Below, piece by piece: positions 35,970-44,940 of a stretch of DNA of 64,000 nucleotides. A program made the position numbers and the translations under genes. The stretch is taken from the NCBI GenBank assembly GCA_049694275.1, contig JBAVQS010000198.1:19890-83889 (forward strand). Direction: 5' to 3'. The first letter of the stretch is position 1. Every line of letters starts with the position of its first letter. The notes beneath the pieces are model-generated. The model had not been told where the DNA came from. It did no database searches and was given only the letters and a program-made list of their open reading frames with translations. This stretch comes from JBAVQS01 sp049694275. Its GTDB lineage: Bacteria > Chloroflexota > Anaerolineae > UBA4142 > SHND01.

Positions 35970-37348
35970 CCGAGACGAAACATATCCACTTGGTCGGAAT
36001 CGGCGGAATTGGGCTGTCGGCGATAGCCCGCGTTCTCCTTGCGCGAGGCTATCGCGTAAGCGGCTCAGATCCTGCGCCGAGTCCGATTACAGAGGCATTA
36101 CGCGCTGCCGGCGCACAAATCTATACAAGCCATCGCGGTGAGAACATCAGTCCCGATACGGACCTGGTCGTCGTCACCTCTGCTGTGAGTGCAGACAACT
36201 CTGAAGTGCTCGCGGCTCGGACACTCGGCATTCGCATTGCCAAGCGGCGCGAGTTTCTGGGCGAGCTCACCGCCGGTTTTCGCACGGTTGCCATTGCTGG
36301 ATCACATGGCAAGACGACGACGACTGCATTGGTCGGCCTTATTTTGACACGGGCCGGGCTCGACCCTAATGTGATTGTCGGCGGCATGGTGCCAGAGTTT
36401 GGCTCGAACGCGCGCATTGGCAAGGGGGAGTATTTTGTCATCGAGGCGGACGAGTATGACAATGCGTTTTTAGGGTTGGCGCCGTACATTGCCATCATTA
36501 CGAATGTCGATTATGACCATCCAGATATTTTTCCGACTCGCGAGGATTACCACCGGGCTTTTGGCGAGTTTGTGCAGCGAGTCCAAGTTGGCGGCGCACT
36601 GATCGTTTGCGCGCAGGAGCAAGACGCGCGGCAGGCTGCAACGCATGCCACGGCGCATGTGATTCGCTACGGAGTACAAGAGGAGGATGACTGGCGCGCG
36701 GCAGAAATTCGTTCGAATGAGTCGGGCGGCTTTGATTTTGACGTCAAGCACGGCGGCCAGGCCCTGGGGCGCATATCTTTGTGTATCCCCGGCCGGCACA
36801 ATGTGCTGAATGCTCTGGCCGCGATGGCGGCAGTCGATTATGCCGGTGTTGGCTTTGAGACCGCTCGCGACGTGCTGGGGGAGTATCGCGGGGTGGGGCG
36901 GCGCTTTCAGGTGCGCGGCGAATGGGATGGCGTCCTCATTGTGGACGATTATGCGCATCATCCTACAGAGATTCGTGCAACACTCGCGGCGGCAAGAGCA
37001 CGTTATCCGGGACGTAAACTATGGGCAATCTTTCAGCCGCACACCTATACCCGAACCCGCGCCCTCTTGAATGAATTTGCAGGGGCGTTTGATGAGGCAG
37101 ATACCGTCATTGTCACCGAAATCTATGCTGCGCGTGAGCGTGACACGCTGGGAATGAGTGGACAGGATATTGTAGCCCTGATGAAGCATCGGGATGTCCA
37201 CTTTCTTGCCACACTGGATGATGTAGTCGATTATGTAGGGCCGCGTGCCGCGCCCGGAGCAGTGGTCATTACTCTTGGCGCAGGGGATGTCAATCGCGTC
37301 GGTGAGCATCTCGCGGAATTGAAACATGTCCAAGGTTTTCGGACCTAA
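35966..37348 (+). CDS. murC: UDP-MurNAc--L-alanine ligase MurC
   Basis: A 460-residue Mur ligase. It begins HIHLVGIGGIGLSAIARVL, has the ATP loop IAGSHGKTTTTALV, EADEYDNAFL, NVDYDHPDIF and DDYAHHPTEI, all typical of MurC. It adds L-alanine to UDP-MurNAc, the first step of the stem peptide. It overlaps murG by four bases and its own end overlaps the next, unknown gene by 23. Confidence 0.96.
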   Translation: MTETKHIHLVGIGGIGLSAIARVLLARGYRVSGSDPAPSPITEALRAAGAQIYTSHRGENISPDTDLVVVTSAVSADNSEVLAARTLGIRIAKRREFLGELTAGFRTVAIAGSHGKTTTTALVGLILTRAGLDPNVIVGGMVPEFGSNARIGKGEYFVIEADEYDNAFLGLAPYIAIITNVDYDHPDIFPTREDYHRAFGEFVQRVQVGGALIVCAQEQDARQAATHATAHVIRYGVQEEDDWRAAEIRSNESGGFDFDVKHGGQALGRISLCIPGRHNVLNALAAMAAVDYAGVGFETARDVLGEYRGVGRRFQVRGEWDGVLIVDDYAHHPTEIRATLAAARARYPGRKLWAIFQPHTYTRTRALLNEFAGAFDEADTVIVTEIYAARERDTLGMSGQDIVALMKHRDVHFLATLDDVVDYVGPRAAPGAVVITLGAGDVNRVGEHLAELKHVQGFRT

Positions 37349-38174
37349 GAGCTGGGTATTCTGGTGGGCATTATTGACGGCAACGGTGTTTCTACCGGAT
37401 GCTTTGCGCTGGCAGGCGAGCCTTTTTCGCAACAAGAGTCTGTTTGCGCCAACAATCCCGCCATTCAACCTGGTGGGCATTCTGAACAGCACGATCGACG
37501 GCGCAGCCGAATGGATCAGAACTGGGATCAAATTCAAGCCCAATGATATTCTGATTGCTGCCGGGCCGGTATCCGTACCCAATTGGAGCCTGGCGGTACT
37601 GGCAGGCATTGTCCTTCTGGCGGTTGCCGCAGTCTTTTATGTGCGCGCGCTCAAGACTTCGTCCTTGCTCGACGATATTCTAGCGTTGGTCCTACTCTAT
37701 TTTGTGATCCGGATGGAGGCCCATCTCTTTTCAATCGCCAGCTTGCCTTTATTGAGCCCGGGGGCCAAAGCGTTGGTCGGGAATCAGCTTGTCTCATTTC
37801 TCTTGCTGCTGTTCCTTTTGGCCGGGCTGACATTGACCGGTGGGGGAATCAAGGATCCGCGCTCATTCTGGCGGGGGCTGATCGAGTTTCTCCTTGTTGC
37901 CATCCTACTGTTTCCGCTTGAAGCAACCGCGTTTCTTGCGCTGCAGATGGATCTGCTTGTGCAATTCGGCACATTAATGCGGACGAACTTACTCTTTGCC
38001 GCGCTATGGGCGCTAACTGGAATCTTTCTGGCGGTATGGCGGCTGTATCATATTGGCGAGGGTGGGGGTGGTGCGAAACCGGCAGAGGGTAAATCCAAGC
38101 CGGCGGCAGAAGCCAAGCCGGCTAAAGCGGGTAAGCCGGCCAAGGGAGCCAAAGCCAAAGATGCACAGGCTTGA
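37326..38174 (+). CDS. polytopic membrane protein with Lys/Ala/Pro-rich tail, unknown, in the mur cluster
   Basis: A 282-residue protein with about six helices (near residues 8-24, 79-98, 109-127, 150-168, 181-203 and 213-233) and a C-terminal tail of about 35 residues made of K-P-A/A-K repeats. I know no named dcw gene of this type. It overlaps murC by 23 bases and murB by 14, so it is translated with both. The basic tail should face the cytoplasm. A role with lipid-linked precursors or division is possible from location alone. Confidence 0.6.
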   Translation: MSKVFGPKSWVFWWALLTATVFLPDALRWQASLFRNKSLFAPTIPPFNLVGILNSTIDGAAEWIRTGIKFKPNDILIAAGPVSVPNWSLAVLAGIVLLAVAAVFYVRALKTSSLLDDILALVLLYFVIRMEAHLFSIASLPLLSPGAKALVGNQLVSFLLLLFLLAGLTLTGGGIKDPRSFWRGLIEFLLVAILLFPLEATAFLALQMDLLVQFGTLMRTNLLFAALWALTGIFLAVWRLYHIGEGGGGAKPAEGKSKPAAEAKPAKAGKPAKGAKAKDAQA

Positions 38175-39069
38175 CCTATCATCTGAGTTGGAGGCGCGGC
38201 TCGTGCGCCAAGAGCTGCTGGCGCGACACACGACGTTTCGGATCGGCGGCCCGGCCGACCTGTTTTTGCGGATTGATACGCGCGCAGACCTGATCCAGGC
38301 AGTTCGCGCTGCGCGGGCGGCCGGGCTGGATTTCTTTATTCTGGGTAATGGCTCTAACATTCTTGTCGCCGATGCGGGCATACGGGGGCTCGTCATTGAG
38401 AACCATGCAGATGGGTATGGGACGCGCATGGAGAATGGTTGCCTGGTGCTAACAACCGAAAGCGGGGGAACGCTCCCTGGTCTCGCGAATCGAATGGCGC
38501 GGCAGGGCTGGTCAGGGCTGGAATGGGCGATTGGCGTTCCCTCGACGATCGGCGCGGCGGTGGTTGGAAATGCTGGGGCGCATGGCGGATCGGTTGCGGA
38601 TAATCTGCAGTGTGCTGAGGTGCTGACTCGGCAGGGACAGATCGAATGGTGGCCTAATGCTGCATTCGAGTTCGCCTATCGAAGCAGTCGCTTGAAAAAG
38701 AATCCCAGTGAATGGGTTGTGCTGCAGGCCGAGTTTGATTTCAAGCGTGATGATCCTGCGGCGTGTATTGCCCGGATGAACAAATATACCGAGCACCGGC
38801 GCCGAACCCAGCCGACGGATCCTAGCGTTGGATCGATGTTCAAAAATCCGCCCGGCGATTATTCAGGGCGTTTGATTGAAGCTGCCGGTTTAAAGGGGAC
38901 GCGGGTAGGCGCGGTGGAGGTGTCCCCTGTCCATGCCAATTTCTTTGTGAATCACGGCGGCGCGACAGCGCAGGATATCGTCGCACTGATTGAGCTTGTC
39001 CGGGCTCGGGTCCGAGATCAATTTGGGGTTGAACTGGAGCTCGAGATCCAACTGGTTGGGAATTGGTAG
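38161..39069 (+). CDS. murB: UDP-N-acetylenolpyruvoylglucosamine reductase MurB
   Basis: A 302-residue FAD enzyme. Residues about 20-140 hold FAD-binding signatures (TTFRIGGPADLFL, FILGNGSNILV, WAIGVPSTIGAAVVGNAGAHGG) and the C-terminal part has GSMFKNPPGDYSGRLIEAAGLKG with the catalytic serine. The compact C-terminus suggests a type II MurB. It completes UDP-MurNAc. The start at 38161 follows the family; the upstream in-frame extension lies inside the basic tail of the previous gene. Confidence 0.94.
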   Translation: MHRLDLSSELEARLVRQELLARHTTFRIGGPADLFLRIDTRADLIQAVRAARAAGLDFFILGNGSNILVADAGIRGLVIENHADGYGTRMENGCLVLTTESGGTLPGLANRMARQGWSGLEWAIGVPSTIGAAVVGNAGAHGGSVADNLQCAEVLTRQGQIEWWPNAAFEFAYRSSRLKKNPSEWVVLQAEFDFKRDDPAACIARMNKYTEHRRRTQPTDPSVGSMFKNPPGDYSGRLIEAAGLKGTRVGAVEVSPVHANFFVNHGGATAQDIVALIELVRARVRDQFGVELELEIQLVGNW

Positions 39070-39193
39070 TATTGCTAGAGATTCTTCGGTGACCAACGTG
39101 CCCCCCCTGTGGGGCGGAACGTCTCTGCGAAACGGACTGTTGATGGTGGGAAGGGCAAGGATTGCGATCGGTAACACGGAAAGCGAAATCTCC

Positions 39194-40315
39194 ATGGCAA
39201 ACAAGATTCGCGTCGGGCTGGTTTTCGGAGGAAAATCCGGAGAGCATGAAGTGTCATTGGCGTCCGCGCACTCGGTCCTGTCCGCGCTCGACAAGGACAA
39301 ATACGAGCCCGTCTTGATCGGCGTGACCAAAGAAGGACGTTGGTTGATGGAGGGAAACCCGCTCAAGCAATTGATGAGCTTGACGCGGTCCCCGCTCCTC
39401 AAGGCGGAGAATATAGCGGATGGAACACGAAACGGGACTTCGAAAGAGACCATATCGCGGAGTGTTTCGGCGATCTCGGCCGACCGCGTTCTCGATTCCA
39501 GTGTGGATGTCGTGTTCCCTTTGATTCATGGCCCCTACGGTGAAGATGGGACTGTCCAGGGCCTGTTTGAACTAGCGAATATTCCGTATGTAGGGGCTGG
39601 GGTGGCGGCCAGCGCGGTTGGCATGGACAAGGCGCTCATGAAAGCGGTGTTCCAGGCAGCTGGGTTGCCCGTTGCCCACTTTCTCGTTTTTCTGCGGGTG
39701 CAATGGGAACAAGAGCCGGAGGTCACTATTCAAAAAATCGAGCAGGCAATCGGCTATCCCTGTTTTGTCAAGCCGGCCAACCTGGGCTCGAGTGTCGGAG
39801 TGACCAAAGCCCACAATTGGGATGAATTGACGCAGGCGCTGACGACCGCAGCTCAATTTGACCGCAAGATCATTGTCGAGAAGGGGATCATCGGCCGCGA
39901 GGTCGAGTGCAGCGTTCTGGGAAATGACGAGCCGGTAGCCTCGATTCCGGGCGAGATTGTTCCAGGGCATGAATTTTATGACTATGACGCCAAGTACGCG
40001 GACGAGTCCGGAACCCGGTTGCTGATCCCGGCGGAGCTGTCGCCGGAGCAGGTCCGAACGGTGCAAGATTTGGCAATCCGGGCATTCAAGGTAATTGACT
40101 GCGCAGGGATGGCGCGGGTGGATTTTTTTATCCAGTCTAGCGATGGGCAAGTCATTGTCAATGAGATTAATACCATTCCTGGTTTTACGAGCGTCTCGAT
40201 GTATCCCAAACTGTGGGAGGCAAGCGGTCTGGCCTATCCGCGCTTGATTGAGCGCTTGATTGAGCTTGCTCTTGAACGACATCAAGACAAGAATCGCAAC
40301 CCTATTTCGCGGTAA
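39194..40315 (+). CDS. ddl: D-alanine--D-alanine ligase
   Basis: A 373-residue ATP-grasp ligase. It opens RVGLVFGGKSGEHEVSLASA, has IHGPYGEDGTVQGLFELANIPYVGAG, KPANLGSSVGV and INTIPGFTSVSMYPKLW. The tyrosine-containing FYDYDAKYAD loop indicates D-Ala-D-Ala rather than D-Ala-D-Lac specificity, so vancomycin-type precursors are unaltered. The start at 39194 is set by the family; 124 bases separate it from murB. Confidence 0.94.
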   Translation: MANKIRVGLVFGGKSGEHEVSLASAHSVLSALDKDKYEPVLIGVTKEGRWLMEGNPLKQLMSLTRSPLLKAENIADGTRNGTSKETISRSVSAISADRVLDSSVDVVFPLIHGPYGEDGTVQGLFELANIPYVGAGVAASAVGMDKALMKAVFQAAGLPVAHFLVFLRVQWEQEPEVTIQKIEQAIGYPCFVKPANLGSSVGVTKAHNWDELTQALTTAAQFDRKIIVEKGIIGREVECSVLGNDEPVASIPGEIVPGHEFYDYDAKYADESGTRLLIPAELSPEQVRTVQDLAIRAFKVIDCAGMARVDFFIQSSDGQVIVNEINTIPGFTSVSMYPKLWEASGLAYPRLIERLIELALERHQDKNRNPISR

Positions 40316-40406
40316 AAGGTACCCGGCTTTCTGGTCTGTTGTTCGCTCTTATTAGCCGGTTTATTGGGCAATGGCGTGTAGATTCGCCAAACGAGATATT
40401 GTGCCA

Positions 40407-41294
40407 ATGGCAAAACAGGTTACCTCCTCGCGTGACAAAACCCGGCGCCGCCGAAAGGTCGGCGCGCCTGTGCGGGTTATCACTCCCGAGCCGCGCCGCC
40501 AAGTGCGCGCTTCGAGGCGAGCCTATTTTGAGTTGTATGCGCCTCGGCTCACACTCAATCCCTGGAAGAATGCGACCGAGTGGCGGGCCAGCCGCCCCAA
40601 ATTCTTCGCCGGGGTCCTTATGGTTGTTCTGGCGATTGCCCTGTTTCAGTTGTTTGGCGTATCAACCTTTTTTGTCGACGGTGTCAATTGGACGGGTAAT
40701 CGCTATATGAGCGCCAACGAGTTAACGCAAGCATCGGGCGTTTTGGGCTGGAATATTTTTTTCGTCGACCCGCAAGAAATCCAGGCGAATCTGAAGAAAC
40801 TGCCCGAAATCCAGGATGCACGGGTCTCGCTTGCATTGCCGAACACGGTGAATGTACAAGTTACCGAGCGGGCGCCGAGCTTTGTCTGGCAGACGGGTAA
40901 CGCGACCTATTGGGTGGATCAAGAGGGGATCGCGTTTCAAGCGCGCGCCAATTTGAATGGCATCATGTGGGTCAAGGACCTTGATAGCATGCCGGTCAAG
41001 CTCGGCGCACGTGTCAATGCCGACGCTTTCAATGCGGCTGTTGGCCTTCACAATGCCTGGCCGGATGGCCCGCAAGCATTTGAATGGTCTGATGCGCACG
41101 GCTTGGCTGTTCGTGACCAGCATGGATGGCTGATCTATTTCGGCCGCGCTATCCAGATGGCGAACAAGCTCACTGAGCTACAGATCATCTCGACTCAAAT
41201 CGTCAAGGAAAACAGAAGCATCACCTTTATCGACCTCGGGAGCGGCCTACCTTACTTTCAGGAAGTGACGGCCCAGGCTACGAAAAAACCGTAA
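40407..41294 (+). CDS. ftsQ: cell-division protein FtsQ (POTRA domain)
   Basis: A 295-residue bitopic protein with a basic N-terminus (DKTRRRRK), one helix near residues 73-90 and a POTRA domain: VSTFFVDGVNWTGNRYM, LPEIQDARVSLALPNTVNVQVTERAP and WVDQEGIAF. It joins FtsL at the septum. The start at 40407 is preferred; ATG at 40371 is possible. Position before ftsA is canonical. Confidence 0.88.
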   Translation: MAKQVTSSRDKTRRRRKVGAPVRVITPEPRRQVRASRRAYFELYAPRLTLNPWKNATEWRASRPKFFAGVLMVVLAIALFQLFGVSTFFVDGVNWTGNRYMSANELTQASGVLGWNIFFVDPQEIQANLKKLPEIQDARVSLALPNTVNVQVTERAPSFVWQTGNATYWVDQEGIAFQARANLNGIMWVKDLDSMPVKLGARVNADAFNAAVGLHNAWPDGPQAFEWSDAHGLAVRDQHGWLIYFGRAIQMANKLTELQIISTQIVKENRSITFIDLGSGLPYFQEVTAQATKKP

Positions 41295-41323
41295 TTCATT
41301 AGTTGTCATTCATGGGGGGTGTC

Positions 41324-42586
41324 ATGGGAGTTCCAATAGCAGCTTTGGATATCGGGACGACAAAAACATGTGCGCTGATTGGTGAAGTTGCCGAGAATGG
41401 CAAGTTGCGTATTCTGGGTGTAGGGATTGCGCCAAGCAATGGCTTGCGCAAGGGAATCGTCGTCGACGTCAAATTGGCGGCTCAGTCCATCGCCGCCGCC
41501 GTCGAGCAGGCTGAGCGTGCGGCTAATATGTCGATTGAGGGCGCTTATGTCGGAATTGCCGGCGCGCATATCTCTTCGACCAACTCGCGCGGTGTCGCAG
41601 GAATTCCGCATACCACGCGCGGAGTCACTCAGGATGTGTTGGCCCGCGCGATGGAGGCGGCCGCCGCGATTGCGGTGCCCGAAAATCGCGAGATTATCCA
41701 TGCCATCCCGCGCGGTTATACGCTCGATGGGCAAGACGGGGTGCGCGATCCAATCGGGATGATGGGTTTTCGCCTGGAGGTCGAGGCGCACATTGTGACT
41801 GGCGCCACCCCATCGATTCAAAATCTATACAAAGCGGTAGAGGCGGCAGGGGTCAAAGTTATTTCGCTTGCTCTTGAGCCGATTGCCTCGGGTGAGGCTG
41901 TTCTGACTCCTTCGGAGCGTGAGATGGGGGTCGCGCTGGTCGATATTGGCGGCGGCACAACAGACATTGCTATTTTTATTGATGGCAGCGTCTGGCATAC
42001 TGTTGTCCTTCCGCTGGGTGGCCTGCACCTTACGAATGATCTGGCTGTTGGGCTGCGGGCGCCCTTCAATGTGGCCGAAGAAATCAAGATCAAGTACGGC
42101 ACGGCGTTGGTGGACGACACTCGCGAGCAAGAGTTGATCGAGCTCGCAGCATTTGGCGAAGAAGATCGCCGGGCTACTTCCCGACGCGATGTTGCCGAAA
42201 TTCTCTGTGCGCGCGCCGACGAAATTCTCCAGATGGTGCTGACGGAGATCAAACGTTCAGGCTATGATGGCTTGCTACCGGCTGGTGTTGTTCTATGCGG
42301 TGGAGCGGCCCAACTGGCTGGGATGAAGTCTTTTGCGCGTGGCATTCTGAACCTGCCGGTGCGAATTGGGTCGCCGGAAAACATCGAGGGTTTGACTGAT
42401 CGTATCTCGACCCCCTCCTTTGCGACAAGTGTTGGTCTCGTGCGCTGGGGACTGCGCCAAAATGAGGAGCGGGTGATGGAGGTGGCGCGCGTCGCCGCTC
42501 GGGCTGAAACCACCGCGCGCGGAAACCTCCTTAGTCCGGTGCTGAATCTGGGAACTTGGCTCAAGCGCGCACTCTTGCCCGAGTAA
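41324..42586 (+). CDS. ftsA: cell-division protein FtsA
   Basis: A 420-residue actin-like ATPase. It begins PIAALDIGTTKTCALIG (phosphate 1), has LVDIGGGTTDIAIF (phosphate 2) and VVLCGGAAQLAGM (adenosine), and ends in an amphipathic helix (LNLGTWLKRALLPE) that should bind the membrane. FtsA tethers FtsZ. A GGGGGGT site precedes the ATG at 41324. The stop falls inside the ribosome-binding site of the next small gene. Confidence 0.94.
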   Translation: MGVPIAALDIGTTKTCALIGEVAENGKLRILGVGIAPSNGLRKGIVVDVKLAAQSIAAAVEQAERAANMSIEGAYVGIAGAHISSTNSRGVAGIPHTTRGVTQDVLARAMEAAAAIAVPENREIIHAIPRGYTLDGQDGVRDPIGMMGFRLEVEAHIVTGATPSIQNLYKAVEAAGVKVISLALEPIASGEAVLTPSEREMGVALVDIGGGTTDIAIFIDGSVWHTVVLPLGGLHLTNDLAVGLRAPFNVAEEIKIKYGTALVDDTREQELIELAAFGEEDRRATSRRDVAEILCARADEILQMVLTEIKRSGYDGLLPAGVVLCGGAAQLAGMKSFARGILNLPVRIGSPENIEGLTDRISTPSFATSVGLVRWGLRQNEERVMEVARVAARAETTARGNLLSPVLNLGTWLKRALLPE

Positions 42587-42597
42587 GGAGAAGAACC

Positions 42598-42720
42598 ATG
42601 CTTCCAGGTGAACCGTTGGTTGGCCGTTCGATTATGCTTGGAAAATATGGGGCGGGTCTGCTTTTCCGCCTTGTATTGACGGTTCTCGTCCTCATTCTAG
42701 TCGCTCGCATCGCCGGGTAG
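42598..42720 (+). CDS. 40-residue single-helix membrane protein between ftsA and ftsZ
   Basis: The reading frame of 41 codons starts with ATG, seven bases after AAGGAG (42585-42590). Residues 1-20 are mixed (MLPGEPLVGRS...), and residues about 21-38 form a helix (LLFRLVLTVLVLILVARI) ending in Gly. No similar family is recalled. The excellent ribosome-binding site and the position directly after ftsA suggest a real gene, perhaps a small division-associated membrane peptide. Too short for routine gene calls. Confidence 0.55.
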   Translation: MLPGEPLVGRSIMLGKYGAGLLFRLVLTVLVLILVARIAG

Positions 42721-42790
42721 GGCGCAGCTCTTGAGGATGAACAAATATAAGGCTCTAACAAATCGCGCCTGTGGTTCATATTGAGTCGAG

Positions 42791-42841
42791 GTGGGTATTG
42801 ACATAGCAAATTTCGCGGCTTATAATATTGCAAATACCCAC
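42791..42841. promoter_or_regulatory. inverted repeat flanking the ftsZ promoter
   Basis: GTGGGTATT (42791-42799) and its perfect complement AATACCCAC (42833-42841) flank the promoter. The left arm covers the first two bases of the -35 and the right arm begins at the expected transcription start. This layout suits a dimeric regulator or a looping operator. Confidence 0.5.
42798..42826 (+). promoter_or_regulatory. ftsZ promoter
   Basis: TTGACA at 42798-42803, 17 bases, TATAAT at 42821-42826: a perfect sigma-70 consensus. ftsZ can therefore be transcribed apart from the upstream dcw genes, with a leader of about 110 bases. Confidence 0.8.
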
Positions 42842-42945
42842 ATTTAGTGGCCTGTAGCGGTTTAGTAGCCCTAAATGGCGGGGTTCGCATAACCTTGCCC
42901 GATCTGAGTTGATTCTAGTGGTTGTCCACGAAAAAGGGAGGTCCC

Positions 42946-44085
42946 ATGGACCAAAATAAAAATTATCACGGAAACAATGGGAGTGCCAAGCGTCCAGAAC
43001 CGATTTTTGACGGGAGCGATAATCTCGCCCACATCAAAGTCATCGGCGTTGGCGGAGGTGGCACCAACGCGGTCAATCGCATGATTGCTGAGGGCCTCAA
43101 GGGGGTCGAGTTCGTTGCCGTCAATACAGATGCCCAGGCGCTGACTCTTTCGCAGGCGCCGAACAAGATCCGCATCGGCGACAAGTTGACGCGCGGTCTC
43201 GGCGCAGGCGGAGACCCCGAACGTGGGACCAAGGCGGCCGAGGAATCATCGGATGATCTACGTGAATCGATTTCCCAGTCGGATATGGTCTTTGTGACGG
43301 CTGGAATGGGTGGTGGCACCGGTTCGGGGGCTGCACCGGTTATTGCCCGCCTGGCGCGCGATGCAGGCGCGTTGACCATCGGCGTCGTCACAAAACCTTT
43401 CTCGTTTGAAGGGAGCAAGCGCAAAAGGGTGGCAGACGAGGCGCTAAACCGGCTCAAGGAAAATGTGGATACGCTCATCATCATTCCCAATGACCGGTTA
43501 CTCGACATCGTGGATAAAAAGGCCTCGATGCTGGCTGCTTTTCGTTTGGCGGATGATGTGCTCCGCCAGGGCATTCAGGGCATCAGTGAACTGATTACCG
43601 TCCCTGGTTTGATCAATCTTGACTTTGCCGATGTGAAAGCGATCATGGGTGAGGGGGGGGCGGCTTTGATGGCGGTTGGGCGCGGGAGCGGTGACAATCG
43701 AGCCGTGGCGGCCGCCGAGATGGCCATCAAATCGCCGTTGCTCGACGTGAGCATTGATGGCGCGCGCGGAGTCTTGTTCAATGTAACCGGTGGTGAAGAC
43801 CTGTCGTTGCATGAGGTCTATGAAGCGGCCGAGATCGTTCGACGTGTTGCCGATCCTGAGGTCAATCTCATCTTTGGCGCAGTGATCGATCCGACCATGA
43901 AAGACGAAATTCGCATCACAGTCATTGCGACCGGATTCCAGGCGGTTGCAAAAAAACAGACCGGTGCGGGTACGGCGACAGGGAATGTGGTGGTCGCACC
44001 AGGTAAAAAGACGATCGATTTTCCGGTACGCCAGTTCGATCGCGAAGACCTGGATATTCCTGCTTTCCTGCGCAAGCGCGGCTAG
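42946..44085 (+). CDS. ftsZ: cell-division protein FtsZ
   Basis: A 379-residue tubulin-like GTPase. It has GVGGGGTNAVNRM, the tubulin signature GMGGGTGSGAAPVIA, and the T7-loop NLDFADVKAIM. The C-terminal peptide DREDLDIPAFLRKRG is the usual docking site for FtsA and other partners. The ATG at 42946 has GGGAGGT five bases upstream. It has its own perfect promoter. Confidence 0.97.
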   Translation: MDQNKNYHGNNGSAKRPEPIFDGSDNLAHIKVIGVGGGGTNAVNRMIAEGLKGVEFVAVNTDAQALTLSQAPNKIRIGDKLTRGLGAGGDPERGTKAAEESSDDLRESISQSDMVFVTAGMGGGTGSGAAPVIARLARDAGALTIGVVTKPFSFEGSKRKRVADEALNRLKENVDTLIIIPNDRLLDIVDKKASMLAAFRLADDVLRQGIQGISELITVPGLINLDFADVKAIMGEGGAALMAVGRGSGDNRAVAAAEMAIKSPLLDVSIDGARGVLFNVTGGEDLSLHEVYEAAEIVRRVADPEVNLIFGAVIDPTMKDEIRITVIATGFQAVAKKQTGAGTATGNVVVAPGKKTIDFPVRQFDREDLDIPAFLRKRG

Positions 44086-44102
44086 ACGAGTAAATCACTC
44101 TT

Positions 44103-44141
44103 GTAGGGCAAGCCCACAGGTGCTCTGTTCGCTTGCCCTGC
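44103..44141. other. hairpin after ftsZ
   Basis: GTAGGGCAAGC (44103-44113) pairs with GCTTGCCCTGC (44131-44141), one wobble pair included. There is no U-run after it, so it may be an mRNA-stability or processing stem rather than a terminator. Confidence 0.45.
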
Positions 44142-44162
44142 ATGTATCTCAAGGCCTTTCAC

Positions 44163-44702
44163 ATGCTTGGTCGAATCCTTGGGGTTCTCACGCTGAGAGC
44201 CAAGACCTATCGCGAGATCGCGCAAGATAGTGGGGCGACAGGGCAGGCTGCCATTCTCGTTATCGTTGTAGCCCTGCTTGGAGGCATCGGTGGCGCGCTG
44301 GTGATTGGCAATTTTGCTTCTAGTTTGCCGTTTTCGGTTGCGCAAATTGGGTCAGGGCTCCGCTATGCCATCACGACGATTCTTTATACTATCCTTGGAT
44401 GGCTTTTCACCTCCTGGGTCTTTGCCTATGTTTCACGAATCATATTAAAGAGCAAGACGACAACTCTGCAAATGGCCCGGGTCTTTGGGTATACTCAGGT
44501 GTTTGCCATTCTGGAGATAATTCCCTACTTGGGTAGCGCACTGGCGTTTCTGCTTTCGCTCATTGGAGCGATTATCGGCATCCGTGAGGCTTCCAAGTTT
44601 GATACGGGTAAGGCGATCATTACGGCAGTTGTCGGTTTCATTGCTTATGTGGTCATCATTGCAGTTGTTAATGGGGTATTCACGTTGATCGGCCTGAAGT
44701 AG
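44163..44702 (+). CDS. Yip1-family membrane protein
   Basis: A 179-residue protein with about five helices and a typical YIP1-domain opening, LRAKTYREIAQDSGATGQAAI. The ATG at 44163 is preferred over 44133 or 44142 because those starts fall next to or inside the hairpin after ftsZ. Function in bacteria is unknown. It ends 104 bases before an intrinsic terminator. Confidence 0.7.
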   Translation: MLGRILGVLTLRAKTYREIAQDSGATGQAAILVIVVALLGGIGGALVIGNFASSLPFSVAQIGSGLRYAITTILYTILGWLFTSWVFAYVSRIILKSKTTTLQMARVFGYTQVFAILEIIPYLGSALAFLLSLIGAIIGIREASKFDTGKAIITAVVGFIAYVVIIAVVNGVFTLIGLK

Positions 44703-44805
44703 CACTTTGGAACGGATGCGTGCGACCGCTCATCTGACACTCACATGGTCTGCAGATGGCGTCACTGTAGGCGGGGTGAGATCGTGAGGTGCGCGGGAAC
44801 CGGCG

Positions 44806-44841
44806 GAGAACCGGGGTGTGGGACCCCGGTTCTCTTTTTTT
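44806..44841 (+). terminator. intrinsic terminator after the Yip1 gene
   Basis: GAGAACCGGGG (44806-44816) pairs perfectly with CCCCGGTTCTC (44824-44834); the loop is seven bases and seven T follow. It ends the dcw/Yip1 transcript before the nrdR promoter. The 359-base stretch 44703-45061 otherwise holds the nrdR promoter and operator. Confidence 0.9.
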
Positions 44842-44911
44842 ATGCTTTTTTCTTGGTGGTTTTCAGGTCGTTCGCTTTTTGAATTGAAATACATTTTTAA
44901 GGTCCTTACTA

Positions 44912-44940
44912 TTGTCAAGCGCGCTGCTTTATGCTACACT
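44912..44940 (+). promoter_or_regulatory. nrdR promoter
   Basis: TTGTCA (44912-44917), 17 bases, TACACT (44935-44940). Transcription would start near 44947, inside the first NrdR-box-like site. Confidence 0.7.
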
